Assembly (NCBI GenBank): GCA_030544235.1
Contig: CM060462.1
Span: 37,989,526 to 38,053,525 of the forward strand
Reading direction: 5' to 3'
From: Lepturacanthus savala
Taxonomy: Eukaryota; Chordata; Actinopteri; Scombriformes; Trichiuridae
Length of the DNA: 64,000 nucleotides
The position numbers were made by a program, and so were the translations under genes. Positions 10,816 to 22,484 of the stretch are shown here, piece after piece. Each line of letters starts with the position of its first letter. Positions within the stretch are counted from its first letter, which is position 1. The notes beneath the pieces were generated by a model. It made no database searches. It worked only from the letters and a program-made list of their open reading frames with translations, and was not told the DNA's origin.

Positions 10816-12454
10816 GGGCGAAAATATACGTTTAAAAAATGTAGACTAGTGTAGCTGGGACCACAGTGACAGCAGCAGTCAGCGTCTCGGCGGACGCAAC
10901 ACGCCAAACGTGACTCGTGCCACCATATTGGTTCTGAATTGGGGCGACATTGAGCGAGAGCTGCAAAAAAAATAGAGAAATAAAAGGAAAAATCGGTCAC
11001 CTGCTTCTTCTCGATGAGGTCTGGTGGCTCTCCAAACCCACAGAGGAGTGTTACCGTGTAAAAAAAGCGACTCCACCACCTCCCCCTCCAACCGGCCTCG
11101 CCCACATTCCCCCTAAAGGCAAGAAAAACACGTAGATAATTACCTGGTGTGAAACTTCCCCTACATCGGTGTCGGTGTGGGTGTCACACGGACTTGTTTT
11201 TTTTTTTTTTGGCTGGTTTTTACAGGACGTGCAACAAGGCTGTTGTGTTGGAGTGGCTCTCCCCGGAGTGATGGTGGCAACTCTAAAAATAATGGTTTTC
11301 GTTTTGTCCCACTTTCCTTAACAAAAAAAAAAACATAACGAGTGAGACCTCAGGAAAAAAAACAAAAGACGCTTTGACTTTGAATAGATGTCGAAACATC
11401 AAAAAGGGGAAAAGTTGTGATGTTGTCTGGGTCTGTATCTGTCAAACTTACACCGGGAGATGTTGGAGTTTAGTAAAAAAAAAAAAAAAAGACATCAAGG
11501 AAAAAAATCCTCCACTTTTTACCAAATTTTCTTCCAAGTGAAAACTGTTGTTAAGTCTAAGAGCTGCAGAGGTGTGTGAAGATGCTTTTAGATCCTCGAT
11601 GACGGCAGAAAAGAAAAACCTTCCCTGAAGATACAGCTTTTATTCTACGTGCTGGGAGTTTTATTGTCTACATTCAATTATTAGATTTGGAAATTGTTAC
11701 TAAGCCTTTTCTCCCCTTTTTTTTTGTAAATCATGAGCTCAAACAACAATAACAACATAAAAGCATTGATTTTAGTTTGCAGCTACTTTCCATTCTTCTT
11801 CATGTTCTGCTCTGTTAATGCAGTGCTAAATTCCCTCATGATTTTCAGGATTCATTCATCTACCAGCACCAATTTTGTGCCCTTTTAGTGTCAGTTGTTT
11901 TTATTACTATTTATTTCAATGAGGAGAAATCAATTGAAAGCCTGTAACAGTATTTATTGATGCTAAGCTTCATTTATTGAGATTTTAGACGGCAGCAAAA
12001 CACGTATGAAGACAGGAGACGGGACAGAATCACTCCTTTCTTTTTTTACTGAGTCATTTTGCACGAATGTAGCTAGAAATCAAGGAGGTCATGGAGGAGG
12101 AGGCTGTTTGAATGACAGATTTGCATGAATATTCGTACTGAACTGTTAAAATAAAAGATCTAAGACTTGTTTTATGTTCAAAAACAGGTGAAGCACATCA
12201 AGATGCTGATTGAGCAGCATGATTGTTGCACAGGTGAGTCCTGATTGGTCCTAATAAAAAGCTGCTCTGAAAACAACATGACAGACGTGAACATGTATGC
12301 ATTGTATTCTTGGACGAGAGGGCAGCAGAGCAATGATGGATTTGTAGATAAATGGACACCAATGCATGGTGATGACCAGTTAACAAGAGAATATAACACA
12401 TTGATTATGAAAATAGAGCAGGTTAACTACAAATGCTAGAAACTCCTAGAAAAA
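10816..12454. other. unique DNA, no gene seen
   Basis: 10,840-11,130 is richer in G+C and has overlapping short frames on both strands (up to 120 codons on the minus strand). None resembles a known protein. Poly(T) and poly(A) runs lie at 11,199-11,210 and 11,475-11,490. The rest is AT-rich. Confidence 0.45.
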
Positions 12455-12764
12455 TACACCCAGGTATATCGTTTGCAACTGGTGCTTTCAAATATCACAT
12501 TAATATTGAATATTGGTTGAAAGCTGATTAATTAGAACATCTCTATTTGCTTATTGTTGCCATATTAGGTGAGTTCAGTGTTTTATTTGGTAAAAATGTT
12601 CTATAATTCTGAATAAAAGACAATGGTTGTGAGACAGTGATGCTCACATGTCAAATGTCCATGAGCAATAGGGATATCCTGGTCATGTGACCTCATAAAT
12701 TGCATGTCCTTCAAAATAAAAGCCCCCTTTTCAAACCTAATTGGAAAAAAAATGCAATAGAGGG
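12455..12764 (+). mobile_element. TTAA MITE family, copy C with upstream flank
   Basis: Upstream homology to copy B starts near 12,455. The MITE core has GATGCTCACATGTCAAATG, GGATATCC at 12,672 and GGTCATGTGACC, then AAAATAAAAGCCCCC. The right terminus is intact: GCAATAGAGGG ends at 12,764 and is followed by TTAA at 12,765-12,768. The left terminus is not clear. Confidence 0.8.
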
Positions 12765-12768
12765 TTAA

Positions 12769-12985
12769 TGGGAATCTGAGGATGTGTATCTAAAACGCTG
12801 CAGTGACAGAACAAGGAATAACAGAAGTATGTTTTACAGCAAAGGAAAAACTTTCCAAAAAAACAAGCCTTGTGGCCATTTGAGTGGAGATTTCTGGGTT
12901 TATGGCTGCACTTGAAAGCTCCATGAAGGTTTTACTGTCATCGGTGATGTCGACGTGTAGCTTTGATGTTTTAAAGTGGAGCCTT
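12769..12985 (+). repeat. triplicated flank, copy C
   Basis: Matches 8,447-8,690 nearly end to end, including 'gtatctaaaacgctgcagtg', 'ctttccaaaaaaacaagcc' and 'gatgtcgacgtgtagctttg'. Confidence 0.85.
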
Positions 12986-12994
12986 TTTTCTTCT

Positions 12995-13086
12995 CTCAGA
13001 GCTCCGTGATATACAGAATTCAATAAATGCAAAGAGTGAGCCGAGGCATTCCTGTATACAACATCACCATAGTCCACCACAGGCAC
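12995..13086 (-). pseudogene. LINE reverse-transcriptase C-terminal fragment
   Basis: The minus strand reads VVDYGDVVYRNAS followed by LLNSVYHGAL. This matches the conserved segment after the polymerase domain in fish non-LTR retrotransposons, usually of the form LDYGDV.Y..A...L.KLD.VYH.ALR. Homology ends abruptly where the triplicated flank begins, leaving about 30 codons. Dead fragment. Confidence 0.75.
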
Positions 13087-13089
13087 ATG

Positions 13090-13615
13090 TTTCTAATTTT
13101 TAAAATCCTCATTTTAATGTCACTCCGTGCAAACAAGTGCGACAAGTGAACTAACCTCATCTATTCAAATATCCAGTCAAGAAGCTGAGTTAAACCCGGC
13201 CGATGCTGAGCTAAACATGTTTGCTAACGTGCTAATGTGACTCACCTGTCCAGGTGAGTTTTCAGGTGCCTGATAAAAGTTGACGTGTCTGATTCAGCTC
13301 CTTAATCTTGGTTCTGCAGACTTTGCAGTCAGCATTTTTCATTTGTTAGTGGCATCTATTTCTTTTTTTTTTTTTTTTTTTTTGAAGATTTTATACCCAA
13401 AGGTAATTACAAAAGATCCAGCTGTGGCTGCAGGTGTGTCAGTTGCCATAGTGATAACACCAGGATTATAGGATATATATATTTGTGATCAAAATGACTT
13501 ATTTTATGGCAGTACTTTCTTATAATCTGCAAGGAAATTTGTGAAATATTAGGAAATATGTATATGAATTCGCAAAATTGTGAAAAATTGGAGGGACTGA
13601 CGAGCACCTGAGTTT
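13090..13615. other. unique DNA with poly(T), no gene seen
   Basis: A T run of about 23 lies at 13,361-13,383. Nothing else recognisable. Confidence 0.4.
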
Positions 13616-13715
13616 AGGTTTATTTATTTAAAACAGCGACAATACATATTAATGAACATATACTTGCAAATATGCAAAATTACAGCCAACGGCTAATTTC
13701 TATCCTTAGTCCAAC
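13616..13715 (-). mobile_element. LINE 3' end fragment
   Basis: On the minus strand the sequence runs 'gactaaggatagaaattagc', then 'attaatatgtattgtcgctg' and 'ttttaaataaataaacc'. This is the usual 3' end of fish LINEs of the L2/Rex kind. It has the same orientation as the RT fragment at 15.6 kb and may be part of the same decayed copy. Confidence 0.6.
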
Positions 13716-13789
13716 ATGAGAATTAAAAACTAAAATAAAATAATTATAAAAGAATAAGATGAATATGATCCTGGGGCGTGTTAGTGCCA

Positions 13790-14435
13790 AGAGTTGCTCC
13801 TAGTGGCCAAATTCTTAGAAAATTCTTAGAATCTTGGTGTTTTCGTAGAATTTCTTAGAGTAGATCCTAGTAAAGATAAAAGCTATTCCAAAAGAATCCT
13901 AGCTCTCAGTGTGAGGAGCAGAGAAGACGACTTCTAAGCAGCTTAGGACAAATTGGTGGATGGAAGAAGCAGCAGAGAAATTCTCCAAACACTGGAAGAC
14001 GGTGAATTATTAAAACCTACAGATTGTTTCGTGGTCGATCTCATTAGATCAATTGAGCCCAAAGCAAACACTGTTCCTCGGTCCAGTTTTCTGGGTTTTC
14101 TTGTTCTTTTTTCTCCGTTGTTGTTCACTAGTTTGTAGCAGATGTAAAAACCTGACAAACCTACTTCTATAAACCTGTCAGCAAGTAAAGACATTGATGA
14201 AAGCAGTGCTGTTAGTCTCATTGATACCAAATTATGATGAGATGTTGAAAGTACAAAAGCAAATGAATATAATCATCACTATGTGAATATGTGGCATTCA
14301 CTAGGATTATTTTATAGGACAGTTTACTATTCATCACAGGTTTGGAAATGATGACCCTAGCAACAGGGTCAACCACACCTCCGCTCTAAGAGTTTCAGAG
14401 TTTCAGTATTCTTATGCTAAAAGAAAGAAAGTAGA
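13790..14435. mobile_element. candidate decayed DNA transposon
   Basis: Starts with 'agtgccaagagttgctccta' and CTTAGA-rich sequence, which I associate with non-autonomous Harbinger-type repeats in fish. It ends near 'ctccgctctaagag'. No transposase and no clean terminal repeats are visible. The class is a guess from remembered motifs. Confidence 0.3.
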
Positions 14436-15595
14436 ATAAAATGATTGGTCACGAGTCCCAAAACATGAATCTTAAGTGTGTTTGTATGTGATTCCAGTCC
14501 AAGTCCCTCGTCTCCGGTTGCAAAATCGTGCACCAGAACGTCTGTTTGTGAATTAAAATATTCATTTCACTAATAGAAGTCCTCTCCAGTGTCATTTCTA
14601 AGAATCCGGCAGCCCATGTGGAACCAGGCCGGCTCCAAATCTCCACATCCAGCATCTTGAGCTGTGAGATCAGAGCGAAGCAGTGATGCAACGATCCTGC
14701 TGTTTAATCCACATCTTGATATGCTTCACCTGTCCACTGGATGGATTATTCTGGCGAAAGCAGGAGTGCTCACGGAAAATAGATTTCAATGCATCTTTTG
14801 AAGAAAGTTTTGAGAGAACTAAACTTTTTTAGACGTTCAAAGATAAATCTTAGATCTTTTATTTCATGTTGTGAAAAGTGAGAACAAAAATAAAAGTTTA
14901 TTTTTTTTTGTTCGGTGTAGATCAAGAGACTGAGTCATTAAATGAATATATTTATTTCAATCATAAAATAATAAAAGGGGTAAGACAACAAAGAAGATAG
15001 AGGAACATAGAAATGAAATTTATATATCTATATCGAGTATCTTCCCTTTTCTCACTTCTGCTCAATTAACTCTTACATTTAGACATTTCTGATTATTGAA
15101 TCAGAAATTAAATCACTAAAACAACCATCAACACAAATATCCACCTGATGTTAAAAAAATACAAAATGATGAAGATAAAATGAAGAAAAAAGAAAAACAC
15201 AACCTTCCTCATCCATATACCTCAGAAATATATATATATATATATGTATAACAGGGTGTTGATGTCTTTTCTCTGTATCATGAACACTCATGTTCACTTT
15301 CTTTAATAATATAAAGTTCCTTTTTTAAGTATTACCCTGGATTTTATAACAGATATAAGACAAGTATACACCTTGTGTGTTGATTTATATGTCAGTATGT
15401 GGCTTGTTTTCTTGTTTTATGTCAAAACTGTGTTCTCGCATAACTACATTTTCATGTATTCTATCAACATTATCAATCATTATTTTATCCGTGTTTCTAT
15501 TTTACGGTTTCACATAAATTTGAGGTCGTTCAAATTTAAGGATAATTTGTTTTATGTCAAACATTAGTTTAGTTTTCTAATTCCTGCCTGATAAA
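14436..15595. other. AT-rich DNA, no gene seen
   Basis: A minus-strand frame of 80 codons at 14,449-14,691 is unrecognised. A short (TA)n lies at 15,226-15,246. No supported feature. Confidence 0.4.
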
Positions 15596-15599
15596 ACTG

Positions 15600-15790
15600 C
15601 TGCAGTTTCCTACAAAACAAAAATAATGTTCGTATCATCCATAAATGAAAGAAATCTCAGTCAACATATGTCATTTATGAACAAAATAAAAACGTTTTGG
15701 GGCCTAATTTTGAGCCCTGTGGGATCCCACAAGTAAAATCCAAGCATCCAACAGTTCAACCCATCTCATATTAAACCTGTCCACTTTTCT
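15600..15790 (-). pseudogene. LINE reverse-transcriptase palm fragment
   Basis: The minus strand carries in order CGIPQGSKLGPKTFLF (around 15,690-15,735), FINDI in a shifted frame (near 15,680), and FMDDTNIIF (about 15,620-15,645). These are recognisable degenerate forms of the non-LTR RT motifs GxPQGSxLGP, FINDx and F/YADDT. Frameshifts and a stop between motifs make it inactive. It may belong with the LINE 3' end at 13.6 kb (same strand). Confidence 0.75.
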
Positions 15791-16984
15791 GAGTATGTGA
15801 TGATTTCTACTATCAAATGTTTCCTTTTAATATATAAATACTCCTGCTGTATACTTACATTTACTAACCACATGTGCAGAATATTCTGTGTATTGTAGGA
15901 ATATCCGAGTAAATGTGGAGGGATTCAACACGTTTCTGCAGATCCAAACCACCCTGATAGCATTCTCTTTTCCTTTGACACTTGTTTTTACAAACATTGA
16001 AGGAGTTGGAATTCAATTTCACTGTGACTTCAGTTCATGTGACAAATATTGATTGATTGACAGCGTGGAAGCAGATGTGATGGAGAGAAGTAGAACAGGA
16101 GGAAAAAAACATTCAGATTCTTGAACTGTCGCCAAAGCTTCATATAGGCGACGCATTGATAATTCATCATGTGACAGTTACACACACTTAGCTGTAAATT
16201 GGAGTAAGTAGCTTGATAAATATGTCAATCTCAGCCCTAAGTCTCTTAGTCCTAAATTATCTCTTTTCAGCATCTTTTTAATGTCGAAGTTTGACATATA
16301 GTGTGTGGACCCTCGTCTGCGTCTGTATCAATAATTATGCAAAATGAAGCTTTAAACATCTTTCTGACATCTGTTCAAATCACTTCACAAAGCTAATGGA
16401 GGAGGGAGTCTCGCTGCCATGAAATATTGATTCCAGTTTGGAATTTCTCCTCCTGATGGGATAGAGGAGGAAGACGGGAGGTGCTGACCACGATGAAAAC
16501 ACGAGTGTGAAGGGAAGCAGCAGCAATGCAAACACAGTTTATTAGGTTACCGATGTTTGGACATGAGAATCTCCTTCAGGGTTTTGAGGGACATAACAGA
16601 TGGATGTAGATGCTCTGTCATGGATGAGGAGTGTCCTCAATCACGTTAGTGTAACAAAGCACTGATTCATCCATTTAAACGTTGAAAAGGATGAATTCAA
16701 AACATCTGCATGTAAATCTAAAAACAGCAAGAGACACATAATAATAGGAAAGACAGGAAATAACAGTGATTCCAACTTTGGTTTTGATTTGCTCTTTATA
16801 CTCAACCTTGAGAGAAAGGAAATAATACAAAAAAAGTTAAATATCACCATTTTTATTTTGAATATGTGCATATTTTCACAAATGCTGTTTATGCTGTGAC
16901 ATCTTTTTTGGATGGCTATTCAAAACGTTACCAGTAAAACTTTAAATTTTAAAGTTCTTGCCATTTAGAGTCTTATTTCTTAAG
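15791..16984. other. unique DNA, no gene seen
   Basis: AT-rich and without repeats I recognise. 16,050-16,640 is less AT-rich and free of visible transposon sequence. Confidence 0.4.
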
Positions 16985-17090
16985 CAGCAGGTTCAATTCC
17001 AGTCGGAGCATTCCATTGGTTGAATGTCTTCCTGTCTCTCTCCTTTTACTTCCTGTCTGGCTACTGTATAATAAAGGCATATGCCTTATT
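16985..17090 (+). mobile_element. tRNA-derived SINE 3' part
   Basis: GGTTCAATTCC at 16,990-17,000 fits a Pol III B box. It is followed by the pyrimidine-rich 'gtcttcctgtctctctcctt', 'acttcctgtctggct' and 'ataataaaggcata'. This tail is common to tRNA-derived SINEs of percomorph fish. No convincing A box was found, so the 5' end is missing or diverged. Confidence 0.6.
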
Positions 17091-17094
17091 ATAC

Positions 17095-17665
17095 ATCATT
17101 GGTTTACGTATCACAGCACTATCCTGCAGCAGCACTTTAGTTCCAGTGTAAAGCTCCGTATCACGGCTCCTCCTCATGTTGCTTTCATTACAATTCAAAG
17201 CTCCATTGTCCAGTTTCTTTCGACATATGATTGTGTAGCCGACAGAATGAAAGTATCATAATGTCTCTCATCGTCTTAAACTAACACAGGTCCTACTCCA
17301 AGACGTGTTCACAGACCCTCAGGAAATCCCAGCACTATCACCTAACAGAACAGAATCTGGGTGTAAACTCATTCATTTATAAACACACCAGGTTGTTACA
17401 TTATACAGGAAAAACTATGAAGAGATTAATCATTAGTCTGGTTTTACTTGGCCACAAATTTAAAACGGATGTACACTGAGATCCAAACTTTACTTTTTCT
17501 TACAATAACTGTATTTTCACGTCTCTCCTTATCTCATTGTATGTCTGTGTCTTACCCAATGTAAAATCTGTCTATTCAGACTATGAAACGCCCTCATTTA
17601 AACATGAAAAACTTAACCTTCTACTTTTCTATAGGAACACATACTTCCTATGGGCACTGCATTGT
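17095..17665 (+). repeat. low-copy composite repeat, copy 1
   Basis: Contains 'tatcctgcagcagcacttta', 'gtaaagctccgtatcacggc', 'cagaccctcaggaaatccca', 'attagtctggttttactt' and 'ctattcagactatgaaac' in order. The same words recur twice at 28.1-29.1 kb. Each copy sits next to a SINE-like tail. No coding motif. Confidence 0.75.
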
Positions 17666-17899
17666 TTCCAATAATTAAAGCATCTATTGGTTGAACTGAG
17701 ATTGTATTGGTGTCTTGCAAATGAACTGCTTCAAAATGACACCCGGGAGGTGAGATTACGGTTTTGTGACCTGTTTGTTTTATATCTTTGAAAATGATCG
17801 TGGTTAAGGACAAACCTGATGGTCTAACATCCAGGAAACAAAGCACTGATCCATCCACCCAACCCTCCTCTTCCAAACTGAAAAGCAGCGTCATCTGAA

Positions 17900-18420
17900 C
17901 TACGTCACCACTGAATCATTGATAATTCAGAAACTCAAACTGTCAACGTTTCCTTCTGGGAGCAGGAGACCTCACTCAGCCAGAGCTCTCATGGCTTCAA
18001 TAAACGCCAGATATTGGAGAGAAGGGGAACGAAACAACGGCAGCGGTGTGTGTGTGTTGTGTTTAAGAGCGAGGCTGTGGCAGGATTAATGATCAGAGCG
18101 GCAAACTTGGCTTTTGCTTGCATCAGGTAATCAATGGCGTTGAGCAAGTCAGACGTGCCGGCCGGCGAGGAGGCTCCACGAGAGCTGCAGGAGCCGAGAC
18201 TAACCTCTCATTTCTCAACAAGACAGAGGGCCCCTCGCTGCCAAGCAGACAAGGTGAAACACTGTGGGGACCCCGGTTGAATGGCAAGGGCTTTTATGCA
18301 GTTTAATGATTTTATTAATCCGATGAGTCAAATACTCGTGTCGTGAACGCCGGCGATACGTCGTTTGTCTCGAGTGGCTGTTTTCACCAACTTGTTTCGC
18401 CCTTGACTAGGACCAGCCAG
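17900..18420. promoter_or_regulatory. GC-balanced unique island, candidate regulatory DNA
   Basis: No transposon words. Balanced composition with homeodomain-like words ('ggattaatgatcag', 'tttattaatccgatgag') and no reading frame of note. Could be a conserved non-coding element. This is judged from composition and context only. Confidence 0.22.
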
Positions 18421-18426
18421 ACGCTG

Positions 18427-19100
18427 GGAAACGGTGAACAAACGGGACGTTAATAAATGATTCGGTGCAGAAATGGAAAGAAGCGAAGAAAAATACTTAT
18501 ATGGTAGTTTTACTCTTAAAAACTACTCATATACATTTAATGTGTGTTCCTAACCTGCCCCATCCCAGACCTATTTATCAGTCTACCTCTCGAAAATGCC
18601 ACACCCAGACTGAATGTAGTATATCTCCACAACTACAGCGGTTCTCTGAATGATCTTGGGTTTAAGATAAAGCTAACGCCTGTGAGATCATTGTATCAGT
18701 GCCAGAATCAGTTTAAAATGTACAGTGTTGAAGTACATCCAGCTAGAATAAAGCAAAAGTGGAAACAAAATTAGCTTTCAGAGATACTTCAGTGCAGGTT
18801 TGTCCAGGCTTTTGGCACATTTCGTCGTGCAGTAATTCACGGATTTATGTTTCACTATACACTCATTTTATTGCTTGGAGTTGGAAATGATGTTTTCTTA
18901 ACCTAATGTTTTGATACAGACTTGTAGCTGAGTTTCTTGTCGACATTTTGGTGTTTTACATGAACATATTGGTGCTGCTGTTTAACAAGAAGGATTAATC
19001 TAGTTCATATGCATTAACACTACGGTTAAAAAGTTTGGGGTCACCCAGACAGTTTAGTGTGAGATGTTAGAAAATATAATTAAGACATGAGGTTAGAAAT
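18427..19100 (-). repeat. inverted relatives of the 2.0-2.5 kb repeat
   Basis: 18,427-18,465 is the reverse complement of 'catttattaacgtcccgttt' plus flank at 2350-2390. 19,020-19,100 carries 'agtttggggtcacccagac' and 'aggttagaaataatg', matching the end at 2395-2520 in reverse. The two pieces are not collinear with the first locus. Confidence 0.5.
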
Positions 19101-19249
19101 AATGATTATAATACGTATTTTTGTCCTTTAAACTTTGCTTTTGTCAAAGGAAGGTCAGTTTTCCAGCTAAACTGGACACAGGATTTTGCAAAAAGTTTAC
19201 AAACAATAAGGATTTTAATAAAGATATTTTAAAATATTATGAAGATTAA

Positions 19250-19710
19250 CAAAACACACAACCCAGAAGTTGAAATTACATATTTAAAGCTTTGAAAATC
19301 AATAAATACTAAATAAAATGAATATCAAGAGCAGTTTATATCAATAAAAAAAAAATCCACAAGACAAAATACTGAAGTACAAATGAAAACGTAAATATTA
19401 GAGTTTATCAATACTTCAGAATAATAATTTAAATATTAGCTTGCTTTAAAATAGACGTTAGCTAACAACTCCACTTGCTTCAATAACGTAAGTGAAGTTA
19501 TCTCTTTTTGTTAAATTATCAACACAACCCAGTCATTGAAATAACATGTTTAAAGCTTCAAAAGTCAATAAATGCTCAATAAATTATCAAGAGCAGCTTA
19601 TAGCAGAAAAATGAGTTTATCAATACTTATTAGTTTGTTAAGATAAACATTAGTAAGTCCATGGCTTCACTAACGTAATTTAACATAAATGATCTCTTTC
19701 AGGAAATGAT
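19250..19710 (+). repeat. two-copy tandem repeat of about 270 bp
   Basis: 'acacaacccagaagttgaaa', 'tatttaaagctttgaaaatc', 'atcaagagcagtttata' and 'gagtttatcaatactt' at 19,255-19,420 recur in order at 19,520-19,640 with moderate divergence. Confidence 0.8.
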
Positions 19711-20541
19711 TTTGAAACAATTAACAGTTATCTTTGGACGTTTTATGTAGTTAAGGACCTGAATGAAATGAACAGTTACCAAAAAGAAACAGAAATACCG
19801 ACAGGGGTTATCCAATGAGGCCAAAGTGTCTTTATAAATCTGAGTTATTACACATCACACTTCACCACAGGACGGATTCTCATTTTCCTCTGGATTTCAA
19901 AGACTCACGGCTTTGATTGACACGTAGGTTTGTTCCCGGCGTTTAAGAGTATTTTCAAAGATCCCATCAGGGATCAGGAGGTCGTCCAAGTTTTTCGTTG
20001 AAGGTTTCCTGGTCTCCTTCTCGCCTTTTGAATAAATGCCGGCTTTCATTCTGCAAATGCACTCTGATTTCTAATTGAGGATGAAAAAAAACACGTTCCT
20101 GTGTAACAGCGGGAGTTTCTCCTTCATCATTAGTAGCCGCCGCCATTAAGAGACGCCTCAAATCAGAAGAAAAGGGGTCGCTGCGCTGACATTTAAATGC
20201 TGCATGGAGACGTGGAAGGAACAGAATTACATGAATGTGCCTTGGAATTAGCTGTGATATAAACCCTATCATGATTATTTAAAGTCAAGGAATTGTTGTT
20301 TTACAGCTGAGAAACACTGCGATAAGATCTCACACAGCAAAGCCTTTTTATTTACAATGAGCTACTAGAGATTCACCCTGAAACCACAGATACACAAGTC
20401 GATTACAACATTTCCACACGTCTTGTGAGTTTTAGATCAGTGTGATTTAATGGTTCTTGTGGAAAAAAAAAAGCATAATCTTTCTGCTCTGCCAGAAGCT
20501 TCTGCAGGAGAAAACAACATAATTGCATTTCAGCCTATTGC

Positions 20542-20544
<3 letters not shown>
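19711..20544. other. unique DNA, no gene seen
   Basis: A 101-codon minus-strand frame at 19,967-20,272 has no recognisable domain. No repeat identified. Confidence 0.4.

Positions 20545-20594
<50 letters not shown>
20545..20594. repeat. (TA)n microsatellite
   Basis: About 25 uninterrupted TA units. Confidence 0.95.
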
Positions 20595-20596
<2 letters not shown>

Positions 20597-20689
20597 GTAA
20601 ATAATGCATTGAAGCTGTGTTTCTGAGCTGGAAATGCACTTGTGATGCAGAGAAAGCAGAGCTATTGTCTTTGTTTAAAATTCCATGCA

Positions 20690-20960
20690 TACTTCTTACA
20701 GCGTTGGTGATGCAGCTCGACGGCCGCGAGTTTCCTCGCGGGTGTTGTTACGTAGCGTAGCGGCTAATGAAACCTGGATCCGCCGGACTGGAGCAGGCGT
20801 CTAACTCCGCGCTGCCGCGTTTTCTTTTCATTTTCCCCGCTTGTAATCTTCAGCCACCACAAAACAACTTCAATTGATGCCACTCGAGTCAGATTCCACG
20901 CAACTCCCTCTGGAGCCTATTACGACGGTTACTCCACGGAACGTCACCGCTGTCCTGCAC
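20690..20960. promoter_or_regulatory. CpG-richer unique island
   Basis: Notably CpG-rich for this window ('ctcgacggccgcgagtttc', 'ctccgcgctgccgcg'). Repeat-free, without a usable reading frame. A candidate regulatory or CpG-island-like segment, with no direct evidence of a promoter. Confidence 0.22.
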
Positions 20961-21775
20961 AAACCTCCTATCTCCACATTTAGCCAAGTTAATTTTCACA
21001 AATCTTTACTTTTTATTGGTTTGTACAGTTTATAATACACAAATATAACAAAACAGGTACAAAAAGACTAAACATGAAAATTCTCCAGACAGAAATATAA
21101 TCTATTTATACAGATATTAGGAACCGATTACAGTATTTCTAAAGAACTGCATATGCATTATCTAAATAACTTCTTATCAAAGCTGAGCTTTATCAGAGAG
21201 AAACTGAGACGTTTTTAGGAAAAAAACAGAAATGTATAGAATTTGTTTGACAGAATTTGACTAGTTTAATATTTTTGTTTGTAATGACGATTACTTTTAT
21301 AGGGGAAAACCTTTTATCAGTCAAAAGTATAGTTCAATTTGACTGACATGATATAAGTGAATGATGATGCATCAATTCCATTAATGCAACTCTGGTGTTT
21401 ATGTCCAGAAGCTTTTAGAATTAGTCTTGGAAGTAAGAGAAACTGCTGCTGTGATGTATAAACGACTAAATGTTGAAAAATGCACCAAAACGACTGAGAA
21501 AAAGCATCAAATCAATGCTATTTACGTCTTGTTTGTTGGTTTTTACAAATATTTAAGCGATGAAACCATTAAAAAGAGCTTGTGATTCCATCCTGGCAGG
21601 AAACTACTTCAGACAGGAATCTCTTTCAGGGTCGTGCTCATTGTGATTTTTTTGAGCCGAACAAAAGGTGCTTTATAACTAAAACCCGAGCGGATGGATC
21701 GATACGGACATGTCAAACAAGAATGATTCACTGCAGCCATCTTGCTCGCTATAATCTTTTTGAATAGTTCAGTTC
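20961..21775. other. AT-rich DNA, nothing recognised
   Basis: No gene, RNA or repeat supported. Confidence 0.4.
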
Positions 21776-21779
21776 CTCT

Positions 21780-22440
21780 TCATCATTGCTTTTAGAAGCT
21801 GTAATATTTCACGCCGGAAGGCTCCAAGTCAAGTTGTCATTACGCCATTCGCTCTTTCAATCTCTGTGGAATCTATAACTCTGTCTGGGGCTGGCAGATG
21901 TATGCAGCTGTGGGACAGAAGGTCAATCTGACGAAATCCTTTTAACCTTAACTTGTTCTTATCGTGTGGGGGTGGGGTCACGGCGCCGTGATGAAGCGGC
22001 CATTAGCTCGCGCCGCCTGACCTTACAAAGGAAAACTGTCACAAACTAAGTTCTCTCGAGTATCCGGGAATAAAAAAAAGAAAAGCATGATCAATCGGGC
22101 TGACTCAAGTGGTTTTTATGAGTGGGATTCTCAGTCAAGAGTGTCAGCGCGTGATTATACCCCCATCTATCATTGTGATGGGACTAAGTATTGGCTCCTG
22201 GTGACAGACTCTGAGGAATAGGCCTCGACTTCAAGACAGACTTCACAGACTCACTAGATCAGCAGTCTGGAGCGTTCACCAGAGACGACAGCCGCTCAGC
22301 GTTGCCCTCATCCTCCAACAACCTCTTCATTTACAGCACCAGACTTCCTCTGATTTCCTCTGATTTCCTCTGACTTTTCTTGCCGCAGAGTTCTTTTTTT
22401 TTTTTTGTCCAGCCACGTCGTGAACTCTGGTTGCCCCCTG
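21780..22440. promoter_or_regulatory. GC-balanced unique island, candidate regulatory DNA
   Basis: Transposon-free with mixed composition. Includes 'ggtcacggcgccgtgatgaa', containing the palindrome TCACGGCGCCGTGA, and 'cgtgattataccccc'. Near the right edge 'atttcctctg' is repeated in tandem about three times (22,346-22,376). Confidence 0.22.
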
Positions 22441-22484
22441 TCTCTACCCGATATATCCAGGAAGTGTTTCTGACAATTTGAAAA

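Noticed and set aside
10743..11105. Overlapping frames of 120, 70 and 61 codons as a possible exon
   Set aside because: Several phases and both strands are open at once. There is no homology, and part lies in the triplicated non-coding flank.
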